Assembly (NCBI GenBank): GCA_009914555.1
Contig: WNDY01000011.1
Location: forward strand, 30,221-94,220
DNA: 64,000 bases
Direction: 5' to 3'
Source: Xylophilus sp.
GTDB lineage: Bacteria; Pseudomonadota; Gammaproteobacteria; Burkholderiales; Burkholderiaceae_C
Position 1 is the first letter of the stretch. The number at the start of each line of letters is the position of its first letter. Below, piece by piece: positions 49,758-58,305 of this stretch. Below the pieces are notes generated by a model that worked only from the letters and a program-made list of their open reading frames with translations, made no database searches and was not told where the DNA came from. The position numbers were made by a program, and so were the translations under genes.

Positions 49758-51641
49758 ATGCCCCGGGTGAACGCCCAGCTTTCCCCTTCCACCGCCCGCC
49801 GCCCCATCCTCGACCTGCCCGACGAGCTGATCAGCCAGATCGCCGCAGGCGAAGTGGTGGAGCGGCCGGCCTCCGTCGTGCGCGAGCTGGTCGACAACGC
49901 GCTCGACGCCGGCGCCACCCAGGTCACCGTGCGGCTGATGGCCGGCGGCGTGCGCCTGATCTCGGTGGAGGACGACGGCAGCGGCATACCGCGCGAGGAG
50001 CTGCCAATGGCGCTGCGCCGGCATGCGACCAGCAAGATCGCGAGCCTGTCGGACCTGGAATCGGTGGGCACCATGGGCTTTCGCGGCGAGGCGCTGGCGG
50101 CCATTGCGTCGGTGTCGGAAACCGCCCTGCTCTCGCGCGTGGCCGGCCAGGAGAGCGCCTTCCTGCTCGACGCGCGCAGCGGCGAGCTGCGGCCGGCGGC
50201 GCGCACCGTCGGCACCACCGTCGAGGTGAAGGAGCTGTTCTTCTCCACGCCGGCGCGCCGCAAGTTCCTGAAGACCGACGCGACCGAACTGGCCCACTGC
50301 ATCGAGGCGGTGCGCCGCCATGCGCTCGCGCGGCCCGACGTGGGCTTCGCGATCTGGCACGAAGGCCGGCTCGTCGAGCAGTGGCGCGCGGTGCCGGTCG
50401 ACGGCGGCGAGGCCGTCGCGCGGCGGCTTGCCGATGTGCTGGGCGGCGAGTTCGTCGACCAGTCGATCGAGGTGCGCCATACGGCCGGGCCGGTCACCGT
50501 GGTCGGCCGCGCCGGCATTCCGGACGCGTCGCGCTCGCGGGCCGACTGGCAGTTCTGCTACGTCAACGGCCGCTACGTGCGCGACAAGGTGCTGACCCAT
50601 GCGGCCCGCAGCGCCTATGAGGACGTGCTGCACGGCCAGCGCCAGCCGGTCTATGCGCTCTACGTGGACATCGACCCGGCGCGGGTGGACGTGAACGTGC
50701 ACCCGACCAAGATCGAGGTGCGCTTTCGCGACAGCCGCGAGGTGCACCAGGCGGTTCGCCATGCGGTCGAGAACGCACTGGCCGCGCCGCGCGCCGGCAG
50801 CGCGCCGGCCGTGCCGCTGGTGCCGGCGCGGACCGTGCTGGCACCAGCGGCGGCTGCGGCGCCCGCGCCGGCCTGGGCCCAGCCCGGGCTGGGCCTGCGG
50901 CCCCGGCCGGAACCGGAGATCGGCCACCGCGTGAGCGACCTGGGCGCGCTGTGGCAGCGCACGCCGGCCGTGCAGGAGGCGCCCACCCCGTGGACGTCGC
51001 CCGTCGCTGCTTCCGCCACCCCTGCTGCTGCACCTGCGGCCGCCCCGGCCGAGGACTGGCCGCTCGGCCGCGCCGTGGCGCAGCTGCACGGCATCTACAT
51101 CCTGGCCGAGAACGCGCAGGGCCTGGTCATCGTCGACATGCATGCGGCTCACGAGCGCATCGTCTACGAGCGGCTCAAGGCCCAGGCCGACACCGGCAAG
51201 CCGATCGCGAGCCAGCCGCTGCTGATACCGGCCACGTTCGCGGCCACGCCGCAGGAGGTGGCGGCGGCCGAGGCCGGCGTCGATGCGCTGGCCGCGCTGG
51301 GCCTGGAGATCTCGCCGTTCTCGCCGCGCACGCTGGCCGTGCGCGCGGTGCCGACGACGCTGGCCCAGGGCGACCCGGTGGAGCTGGCCCGCAGCGTACT
51401 GGCCGAGCTCGCGGCGCACGACGCGAGCACGCTGGTGCAGCGCGCGAACAACGAGATCCTCGGCACCATGGCCTGCCACGGCGCGGTGCGGGCCAACCGG
51501 CGGCTCACGCTCGAAGAGATGAATGCACTGCTGCGCCAGATGGAGGCGACCGAGCGGTCCGACCAGTGCAACCACGGCCGGCCGACCTGGCGCCAGCTGT
51601 CGGTGAAGGAACTCGACGGGCTGTTCCTGCGCGGGCGTTGA
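49758..51641 (+). CDS. mutL: DNA mismatch-repair protein MutL, endonuclease-type
   Basis: 627 residues from ATG 49758. N-terminal GHKL ATPase (IAAGEVVERPASVVRELVDN, ALDAGA, GFRGEALAAIASV). Pro/Ala linker about 370-450. C-terminal motifs of latent MutL endonucleases are all present: VDMHAAHERIVYERLK (DQHAxxExxxxE type), MACHGAVRA and QCNHGRPTW, so it probably nicks DNA without MutH. The stop (TGA) is part of the ATACCCC element. Confidence 0.92.
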   Translation: MPRVNAQLSPSTARRPILDLPDELISQIAAGEVVERPASVVRELVDNALDAGATQVTVRLMAGGVRLISVEDDGSGIPREELPMALRRHATSKIASLSDLESVGTMGFRGEALAAIASVSETALLSRVAGQESAFLLDARSGELRPAARTVGTTVEVKELFFSTPARRKFLKTDATELAHCIEAVRRHALARPDVGFAIWHEGRLVEQWRAVPVDGGEAVARRLADVLGGEFVDQSIEVRHTAGPVTVVGRAGIPDASRSRADWQFCYVNGRYVRDKVLTHAARSAYEDVLHGQRQPVYALYVDIDPARVDVNVHPTKIEVRFRDSREVHQAVRHAVENALAAPRAGSAPAVPLVPARTVLAPAAAAAPAPAWAQPGLGLRPRPEPEIGHRVSDLGALWQRTPAVQEAPTPWTSPVAASATPAAAPAAAPAEDWPLGRAVAQLHGIYILAENAQGLVIVDMHAAHERIVYERLKAQADTGKPIASQPLLIPATFAATPQEVAAAEAGVDALAALGLEISPFSPRTLAVRAVPTTLAQGDPVELARSVLAELAAHDASTLVQRANNEILGTMACHGAVRANRRLTLEEMNALLRQMEATERSDQCNHGRPTWRQLSVKELDGLFLRGR

Positions 51642-51712
51642 TACCCCCTGCCCTACCTTCTGGTACCGCGCAGCATACGGGCGCAGTCAGTCCATACCCC
51701 CTGGCACTACCG
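51639..51712 (+). repeat. Tandem ATACYCC pair, 53-nt period, overlapping the mutL stop
   Basis: ATACCCCCTG begins at 51641, the last base of the mutL TGA, and recurs at 51694 (ATACCCCCTGGCACTACCG). The sequence after both is similar (CTACC). Spacing exactly 53. Confidence 0.65.
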
Positions 51713-51831
51713 CCCCGACAGCCGGCAGCCCGCGCCGGCATGTCCTGTGGCCCTTCCTCTTGCTGGCATGCACCCCGAAAATACGGCCGGTCGTCTATGG
51801 TTATGCCAAAATCGAATGGATTGACCCAGTT

Positions 51832-51890
51832 TGGTGCATTACGCACACGATCAATGCGTCTGCCGGCCACCCAGTGGCCGGAATGCACCA
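51832..51890 (+). promoter_or_regulatory. Nested inverted repeats upstream of gdhA
   Basis: TGGTGCATT (51832-51840) and AATGCACCA (51882-51890) are perfect inverted copies; between them lies the hairpin CCGGCCAC-CCA-GTGGCCGG (51863-51881). The TGGTGCA/TGCACCA sequence is like the NtrC-binding half-site, fitting nitrogen control of glutamate dehydrogenase, but no good sigma-54 -24/-12 element is seen. Confidence 0.45.
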
Positions 51891-51917
51891 GCACAACACA
51901 TCCAGGAGAACACGCGC

Positions 51918-53260
51918 ATGGCGCACACGTCCGTCCATTCCTTCATCGAACAGGTCGCCAGCCGCAATCCCGACCAGCCCGAATACATCCAGGCCGTCAC
52001 CGAGGTGCTCGAAAGCCTCTGGCCCTTCATCGAGAAGCATCCCCGCTATGCCGAGCACGCCCTGCTCGAACGCATCGTGGAGCCCGAGCGCGTCATCATC
52101 TTCCGCGTGACCTGGTTCGACGACCACGGCCGCGCCCACGTCAACCGCGGCTACCGCATCCAGCACAGCCTGGCCATCGGCCCGTACAAGGGCGGCCTGC
52201 GCTTCCACCCGTCGGTCAACCTGTCGGTGCTGAAGTTTCTGGCCTTCGAGCAGACCTTCAAGAACGCGCTGACCACGCTGCCCATGGGCGGCGGCAAGGG
52301 CGGCAGCGACTTCGATCCCAAGGGCAAGAGCCCGACCGAGGTCATGCGCTTCTGCCAGGCCTTCGCCAGCGAGCTGTTCCGCCACGTGGGCGCCGACACC
52401 GACGTGCCCGCGGGCGACATCGGCGTGGGCGGGCGCGAAGTGGGCTACATCGCCGGCACCGTCAAGAAGCTCACCAACCGCGCCGACTGCGTCTTCACCG
52501 GCAAGGGCCTCGCCTTCGGCGGCTCGCTGATCCGGCCCGAGGCCACCGGCTACGGCACCGTCTACTTCGCGCAGGAGATGCTCCAGACCCGCGGCCGCTC
52601 GTTCGACGGCCTGCGCGTGTCGGTCTCCGGCTCGGGCAACGTGGCGCAGTACGCGGTCGAGAAGGCGCTGCAGCTCGGCGCCAAGGTCGTCACCGTGTCC
52701 GACTCCAGCGGCACCGTGGTCGACGAGGAAGGCTTCACGGCCGAGAAGCTGGCCACGCTCATGGAGGTGAAGAACCACCAGTTCGGCCGCGTGGACGACT
52801 ATGCCCGCCGCGTCGGTGCCCGCTTCGAGGCTGGCAAGCGCCCGTGGCACGTGCCGGTGGACGTCGCCCTGCCCTGCGCCACGCAGAACGAGCTGGACGC
52901 CGGCGATGCCGCCACCCTCATCAAGAACGGCGTGACCGCCGTGGCCGAAGGCGCCAACATGCCCTCGACCATCGAGGCGGCCAAGGCCTTCGAGGCCGCC
53001 GGCGTGCTCTATGCGCCGGGCAAGGCCAGCAACGCCGGCGGTGTGGCCACCTCGGCCTGGAGATGAGCCAGAACGCGCTGCGCCTGTCGTGGACGCGCGA
53101 GGAGGTCGATGCGCGCCTGCTGAAGATCATGCAGGGGATCCATGCCGAGGCACTGCGCCACGGCCGGCGCGGGGACGGCAGCGTGAGCTATGTCGATGGC
53201 GCGAACATCGCCGGTTTCGTGCGTGTCGCTGACGTCATGATCGGCCAAGGGGTTTTGTAG
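51918..53260 (+). pseudogene. gdhA: NADP-type glutamate dehydrogenase with 1-nt deletion
   Basis: ATG 51918. Frame 1 covers about 380 residues: GPYKGGLRFHPSVNLSVLKF, LPMGGGKGGSDFDPKGKSPT (catalytic Lys), PAGDIGVGGREVGYIAGTVK, SGSGNVAQYAVEKALQLGA (Rossmann). At TCGGCCTGG (53052-53060) the frame ends in AWR-stop, while the next frame continues EMSQNALRLSWTREEVDARL to MIGQGVL at 53260. Restoring one G (TCGGGCCTGG) gives the normal 447-residue enzyme. Deletion or sequencing error; the lost part forms the C-terminal helix. Confidence 0.85.
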
Positions 53261-53274
53261 AACATTCCTCGAGC

Positions 53275-53385
53275 GGCTTTGCCGCCCCCCTTCTCTCTGC
53301 GCGCTTCGCGCTCCGGCAAGGGGGCGACGCCAGCGCGGCGGGGCGGCCCTTGTGCGACGTCTGCTGGCATGGGCCGCGCCAGAAC
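53275..53385. repeat. GC-rich interspersed repeat, copy 2
   Basis: GGGGCGGCCCTTGTGCGACG then TCTGCTGGCATGGGCCGCGC is the counterpart of the 48.6-kb repeat; the first part (GCTTTGCCGCCCCC...GCAAGGGGGC) can form a hairpin. It lies after gdhA. Confidence 0.55.
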
Positions 53386-53534
53386 TGGCATTGCGCCCTA
53401 TCCAGCCCGAACTGCGTACAAACCCTCGCATCTGCCCGCAACGCACGGAGCAACAGGTCAACGGAATTGTAAAACCCGGCGTTTGGTATGCGGATCGCGA
53501 AACTTCGCGGCCCCTCCACCACTCTGTCCGGTCT

Positions 53535-54524
53535 ATGCAGAAACGCTGGCACGTTCCCGTCCTCTCTTCCGTCGTCGTCACGCTGGCCGTGCTGGCCGGC
53601 TGCGCGACGCTCGACGACAAGCAGCGCGAATGGATCTTCCAGCCCAGCGACCGCGCCTGGGGCAACAGCGCCGCCGAGGCCGAGGGGCTGGAGAACGTCT
53701 GGATCGGCTTCCGCTCGCCCAGTTCGGGCGAGGATGCCACGCTGCATGCGCTGTGGCTGCCGGCCGACGCCCCCGCGTCGGCCGAAGGCCCGGCCGACCT
53801 GCTGTCGGCCGTGGGCACCGACGTCACCGCCATCCGCCCTGTGCGCCGCCAGCGCGAGGACACGCCGGCGGCCGCGCTGCCGCCCACGCCGCAGCAGACG
53901 CCCGTGCTGCTGTACCTGCATGGCGCGCGCTGGAACGTGTCCGGCTCGGCCGGCCGCATCCGCCGCATGCAGCAGATGGGCTTCTCGGTGCTCGCCATCG
54001 ACTACCGCGGCTTCGGCAAGAGCAGCCCGGGCCTGCCGTCGGAGACCACGGCCGCCGAGGACGCCCGCGCCGCCTGGGACTGGCTGGGCCGCACCTATCC
54101 GGGGCGCCCGCGCTACATCTTCGGGCATTCGCTGGGCGGCGCCATCGCCATCGACCTGGCCTCGAGTGTGAAGGACGAGGCCGGCGTGATCGTCGAAGGC
54201 ACGTTCACCAGCATCTCCGACGTGGTCAGCAGCTTCAAGTGGGGCTGGCTGCCGCTGTCGCCGCTGATCACCCAGCGCTTCGATTCGGAAAGCAAGGTGC
54301 GCGAGATCGGCGCGCCGCTGCTGGTGGTGCATGGCTCGGCCGACTCCACCATCCCGGTGCGTCTGGGCCGCAAGCTGTTCGAGGCCGCCACCGGCCGCAA
54401 GCAGTTCGTGGTGGTCGAAGGCGGCTCGCACTTCAACACCAACGCGGTCGGCGAGAACCAGTACCGCCAGGCGGTCGCGCAGCTGTTCGGCATGCAGGAG
54501 CCGCCGGCCCCCGTGTCGGAATAA
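53535..54524 (+). CDS. Lipoprotein alpha/beta hydrolase
   Basis: 329 residues from ATG 53535. Lipobox VLAGC at about residue 22. The hydrolase core has [21 protein letters not shown], nucleophile elbow [15 protein letters not shown] (G-x-S-x-G), Asp in [11 protein letters not shown] and the catalytic His in EGGSHFN. Substrate unknown. It precedes miaA by 29 nt. Confidence 0.85.
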   Translation: MQKRWHVPVLSSVVVTLAVLAGCATLDDKQREWIFQPSDRAWGNSAAEAEGLENVWIGFRSPSSGEDATLHALWLPADAPASAEGPADLLSAVGTDVTAIRPVRRQREDTPAAALPPTPQQTPVLLYLHGARWNVSGSAGRIRRMQQMGFSVLAIDYRGFGKSSPGLPSETTAAEDARAAWDWLGRTYPGRPRYIFGHSLGGAIAIDLASSVKDEAGVIVEGTFTSISDVVSSFKWGWLPLSPLITQRFDSESKVREIGAPLLVVHGSADSTIPVRLGRKLFEAATGRKQFVVVEGGSHFNTNAVGENQYRQAVAQLFGMQEPPAPVSE

Positions 54525-54553
54525 GGATCGCGCCGGCTGGTACGCTCGGCGGA

Positions 54554-55533
54554 ATGCCTTGCGCCGCCGACGACATCCTCCCCTGCATCGCCCTGGCCGG
54601 ACCCACCGCCTCGGGCAAGACCGCCGCCGCGCTGGCCGTGGCCGCCGCGCTCGCGCCGCGCCGCGCGGTCGAGATCGTCAGCGTCGATTCGGCCCTGGTC
54701 TACCGCGGCATGGACATCGGCACCGCCAAGCCCACCGCCGCCGAGCGGGCCGCCGTGCCGCACCATCTGATCGACATTCTCGACCCGCTGGAGAGCTACA
54801 GCGCCGCGGCCTTCGCGGCCGGCGCGCGCCGGCTCGTGGAAGAGATCCGCGCGCGCGGCGCGCTGCCGCTGCTGGTGGGCGGCACCATGCTGTACTTCCA
54901 TGCGCTGGCCGAGGGGCTGCATGCGCTGCCCGCAGCCGATCCCCAGGTGCGCGCCGTGATCGATGCCGAGGCGGCCGACCGCGGCTGGCCCGCGCTGCAT
55001 GCCGAACTGGCCCGCGTGGACCCGGCGACCGCCGCGCGCCTGGCCCCGGGCGACAGCCAGCGCATCCAGCGCGCGCTCGAAGTCTGGCGCAGCAGCGGCC
55101 GGCCGCTGTCGTCCTTCCACGCGGCCGGCAAGAACGGTACGGCCGGCGCCCGCTTTCCGCTGGTGTCGCTGGAGCCGGCCGACCGCCGCTGGCTGCACGC
55201 GCGCATCGCGCAGCGCTTCGACGCCATGCTCGGCGCCGGCTTCCTCGACGAGGTGCGCGCCCTGCGCGCGCGCGGCGACCTGTCCACCGCGCTGCCTTCG
55301 ATGCGCTGCGTGGGCTACCGGCAGGCCTGGGAACTGATGGACGAGTTCGGCGACACGGCCGCGGCGTCCGACGCGCTGCGCGAACGCGGCATCGCCGCCA
55401 CGCGCCAGCTCGCCAAGCGCCAGATCACCTGGCTGCGCGGCATGCCGGCGCGCCGCGTGGTCGCCTGCGACGCGCCCGATGCGCTCGCGCAGGCGGTGCG
55501 CGCGGTCGCCGCGCTGGCCGGCGGGATGCCGGC

Positions 55534-55537
<4 letters not shown>
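54554..55537 (+). CDS. miaA: tRNA dimethylallyltransferase
   Basis: 327 residues from ATG 54554. P-loop [16 protein letters not shown], then [28 protein letters not shown] and [21 protein letters not shown]-terminal [14 protein letters not shown]. It adds a dimethylallyl group to A37 of tRNAs reading UNN codons. Overlaps the ABC ATPase gene by ATGA. Confidence 0.95.
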
Positions 55538-56199
<662 letters not shown>

Positions 56200-56208
<9 letters not shown>

Positions 56209-56250
56209 GCCGCCAGCGCCCTGGGAGCAGGCGCTGTCAGACCATACTCT
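56200..56250. repeat. ATACYCC inverted element (38-nt geometry), overlapping a stop codon
   Basis: GGGGTATGA (56200-56208; TGA is the ABC ATPase stop) and CATACTCT (56243-56250); T 56206 to A 56244 is 38. The inner stem is AGCGCC / GGCGCT (56215-56220, 56230-56235). A further ATACC lies at 56282. Confidence 0.65.
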
Positions 56251-56393
56251 TGGCATGGCCGTCCCTGCGCATCGGTCTAACATACCAAAAGTATTCTACA
56301 TTCGGTAGCCAGCGCTGCCGGCGGCCCGCGAACGGCCGGGGACTGCCGGCCGCGGTTGCCTGTCGAACCCGGCCGAATGGAGCCCCTGTTTCC

Positions 56394-57002
56394 ATGCATG
56401 CAGTTGTCGTCGTGGCGCATCCCGAGCCCGCCTCGTTCACCCACCAGGTCGCCGCCGAAATCGCACGGGGCATCGCGGCAGCGGGCACCCAGCATTCCGT
56501 CGAGCGGGCCGACCTGGCCGCCGAAGGGTTCGATCCGCGGTTCGGCGCGCCCGACCTGGCTGCGTTCCGCGACCGGCTGCCGCCGCCCGCCGACGTGCTG
56601 GCCGCGCAGCGGCGGCTCGACCGCGCCGATGCGCTGGTGCTGGTCTATCCGGTCTACTGGTGGTCGTTTCCGGCCCAGCTCAAGGGCTGGATCGACCGCG
56701 TGTTCACCAACGGCTGGGCCTATGACGACACGCCGGACGGCCGGCCGCTGGAGAAGAAGCTCCGGCGGCTCGCCGTCCACCTGGCCGGCATCGGCGCCGC
56801 GGATGCCGGCACCTATGAACGCCACGGCTATGCCACGGCGATGAAGACGCAGATCGACCACGGCATCTTCGACTACGTGGGCGCGCGCGTGGCCACGTCG
56901 GACATCCTGCGGACCACCGGCACCGGCTTCCCGGACGCCGCCCTCGCCGCGGCGCGGGAGATCGGCCGCCGGGTCTTCTGCGGCCGGGCGCAGGCGGCGT
57001 AG
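56394..57002 (+). CDS. NAD(P)H:quinone oxidoreductase-like flavoprotein
   Basis: 202 residues from ATG 56394. The flavodoxin-like fold has VVVVAHPEPASFTHQVAAEI and LVLVYPVYWWSFPAQLKGWI (FMN-binding region). It matches the NQO1/KefF/MdaB family, which makes two-electron reductions of quinones. Adjacent TetR gene probably regulates it. These two genes lie between the ATPase and permease of an ABC system. Confidence 0.88.
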   Translation: MHAVVVVAHPEPASFTHQVAAEIARGIAAAGTQHSVERADLAAEGFDPRFGAPDLAAFRDRLPPPADVLAAQRRLDRADALVLVYPVYWWSFPAQLKGWIDRVFTNGWAYDDTPDGRPLEKKLRRLAVHLAGIGAADAGTYERHGYATAMKTQIDHGIFDYVGARVATSDILRTTGTGFPDAALAAAREIGRRVFCGRAQAA

Positions 57003-57053
57003 CGGCCGCCCGCCGGCCCGGCGAGAATCCGCGGGAACGACCGAGACGCGCCC

Positions 57054-57692
57054 ATGTCCGACCCGTCCCCCACCTCTCCTGCCGAGAGCGCGCCCCGGAC
57101 GCGCCGGCGCCTGCCGCGGCAGGAACGGTTCGCCCAGCTGATCGACGTGTCGTGGCGGCTGATCGGCGAGGAAGGGACGGACGCCCTCAGCCTGGGCCGG
57201 CTGGCCGAGGCCGCAGGCATCACCAAGCCGACGGTCTACGAGCACTTCGGCACCCGCCAGGGGCTGCTGGCCGCGCTCTACCAGGACTTCGAGCGGCGGC
57301 AGAACCGCGTCATCGACGACGCGATCGCGGCCAGCGCACCGGCCCTGGAGGACAAGGCGCGGGTGATCGCGGCCAGCTACATCGACTGCGTCCTCACCGA
57401 AGGGCGCGAGATCCCGGGCGTGCTGGCCGCCCTGAGCGGCTCGCCGGAACTGGCCCGGCTGAAGAAGGAGTGCCAGCAGGACTACCTCGCCAAGTGCCGG
57501 CAGGCGCTGGCGCCATGGGCCGGGCCGCAGGGCCTGGGGGCCGCCGGCCTGTGGGCGATGCTGGGGGCGGCCGACGCGCTGGCCTGCGCGGCGCGGGACG
57601 GCGATGTCGGCCAGCCGCAGGCCCGCGACGAGCTGTACCAGGTCATCCTGGCCGTGGTCCGGCGCAGCGGCGGCGCGACCCTAGAGGTATAG
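57054..57692 (+). CDS. TetR-family transcriptional regulator
   Basis: 212 residues from ATG 57054. HTH GRLAEAAGITKPTVYEHFGT RQGLLAALY-type region, then an all-helical ligand domain. The protein ends LEV with the stop TAG contained in the repeat element (GAG GTA TAG). Likely controls the preceding flavoprotein gene; inference from position. Confidence 0.85.
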   Translation: MSDPSPTSPAESAPRTRRRLPRQERFAQLIDVSWRLIGEEGTDALSLGRLAEAAGITKPTVYEHFGTRQGLLAALYQDFERRQNRVIDDAIAASAPALEDKARVIAASYIDCVLTEGREIPGVLAALSGSPELARLKKECQQDYLAKCRQALAPWAGPQGLGAAGLWAMLGAADALACAARDGDVGQPQARDELYQVILAVVRRSGGATLEV

Positions 57693-57734
57693 GCCCACAG
57701 CGCTTGCAAGCCAAGGGCTTTCAGCCTATACCCC
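57684..57734. repeat. ATACYCC inverted element (38-nt geometry), overlapping a stop codon
   Basis: GAGGTATAGGC (57684-57694; TAG is the tetR stop) and GCCTATACCCC (57724-57734); 10 of 11 pair. Inner stem AGCGCT / AGGGCT (57699-57704, 57714-57719). T 57690 to A 57728 is 38. Lies between convergent tetR and hsp20. Confidence 0.7.
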
Positions 57735-57742
57735 AAGGGCTA

Positions 57743-58165
57743 TCACTCGATCGCCAGCCGCTGGCTCGATCCGCCGGCCTTCTTCGGCAGCGTGAGCGTG
57801 AGCACGCCGTTCTCGTACTTCGCCTTGGCCTGGGCTGAGTCGATGTCCGCAGGCAGCTGGAGGCTGCGCGAGACCGCGCCGTAGTAGCGCTCGCTGCGCA
57901 GCACCTTGTCGCCCTGGGTCTGGCTGTCGTGCTGCTGGACTTCGGCGCGCAGCGTGACCTGGCCGCCGTCGATCTCGACGTGGATGTCGTCCTTGTTCAC
58001 GCCGGGGATCTCGGCGTGCACGGTGTAGCTCTGGGGGTTTTCCTTCACATCGAGCCGGATCTGCGCGGGCAGCGGCTCGCCGTGCAGCGGGCGGACGTAG
58101 AAGCCGGGGGCGATGTCGCGGAACAGTTCATCGAACAGACCACCACGCGAAACGAGGGAACTCAT
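57743..58165 (-). CDS. Small heat-shock protein, Hsp20/alpha-crystallin
   Basis: 140 residues from ATG 58165. Alpha-crystallin core YTVHAEIPGVNKDDIHVEID then LRSERYYGAVSRSLQLP and YENGVLTLTLPKK. It is a holdase chaperone, normally oligomeric in the cytoplasm. C-terminal QRLAIE replaces the usual IxI. Confidence 0.92.
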   Translation of the reverse strand: MSSLVSRGGLFDELFRDIAPGFYVRPLHGEPLPAQIRLDVKENPQSYTVHAEIPGVNKDDIHVEIDGGQVTLRAEVQQHDSQTQGDKVLRSERYYGAVSRSLQLPADIDSAQAKAKYENGVLTLTLPKKAGGSSQRLAIE

Positions 58166-58305
58166 GGCAACTCCTTGGATTGAAACGGTTATGAGGACAG
58201 CGGCACCAGCGCCGCAGAACGTATATAGACCCGCCGCAGCGCCTTGACAAGGGCGCCACTGCTGCGGCTTGCGCTGCGTCAAGCCGGTCCGGGGACAATG
58301 CGGCC

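Noticed and set aside
51642..51917. Sigma-54 promoter before gdhA
   Set aside because: No GG-N10-GC pair with acceptable context was found, despite NtrC-like half-sites.
53050..53062. Programmed frameshift in gdhA
   Set aside because: No slippery heptamer or downstream structure is seen; deletion or sequencing error is simpler.
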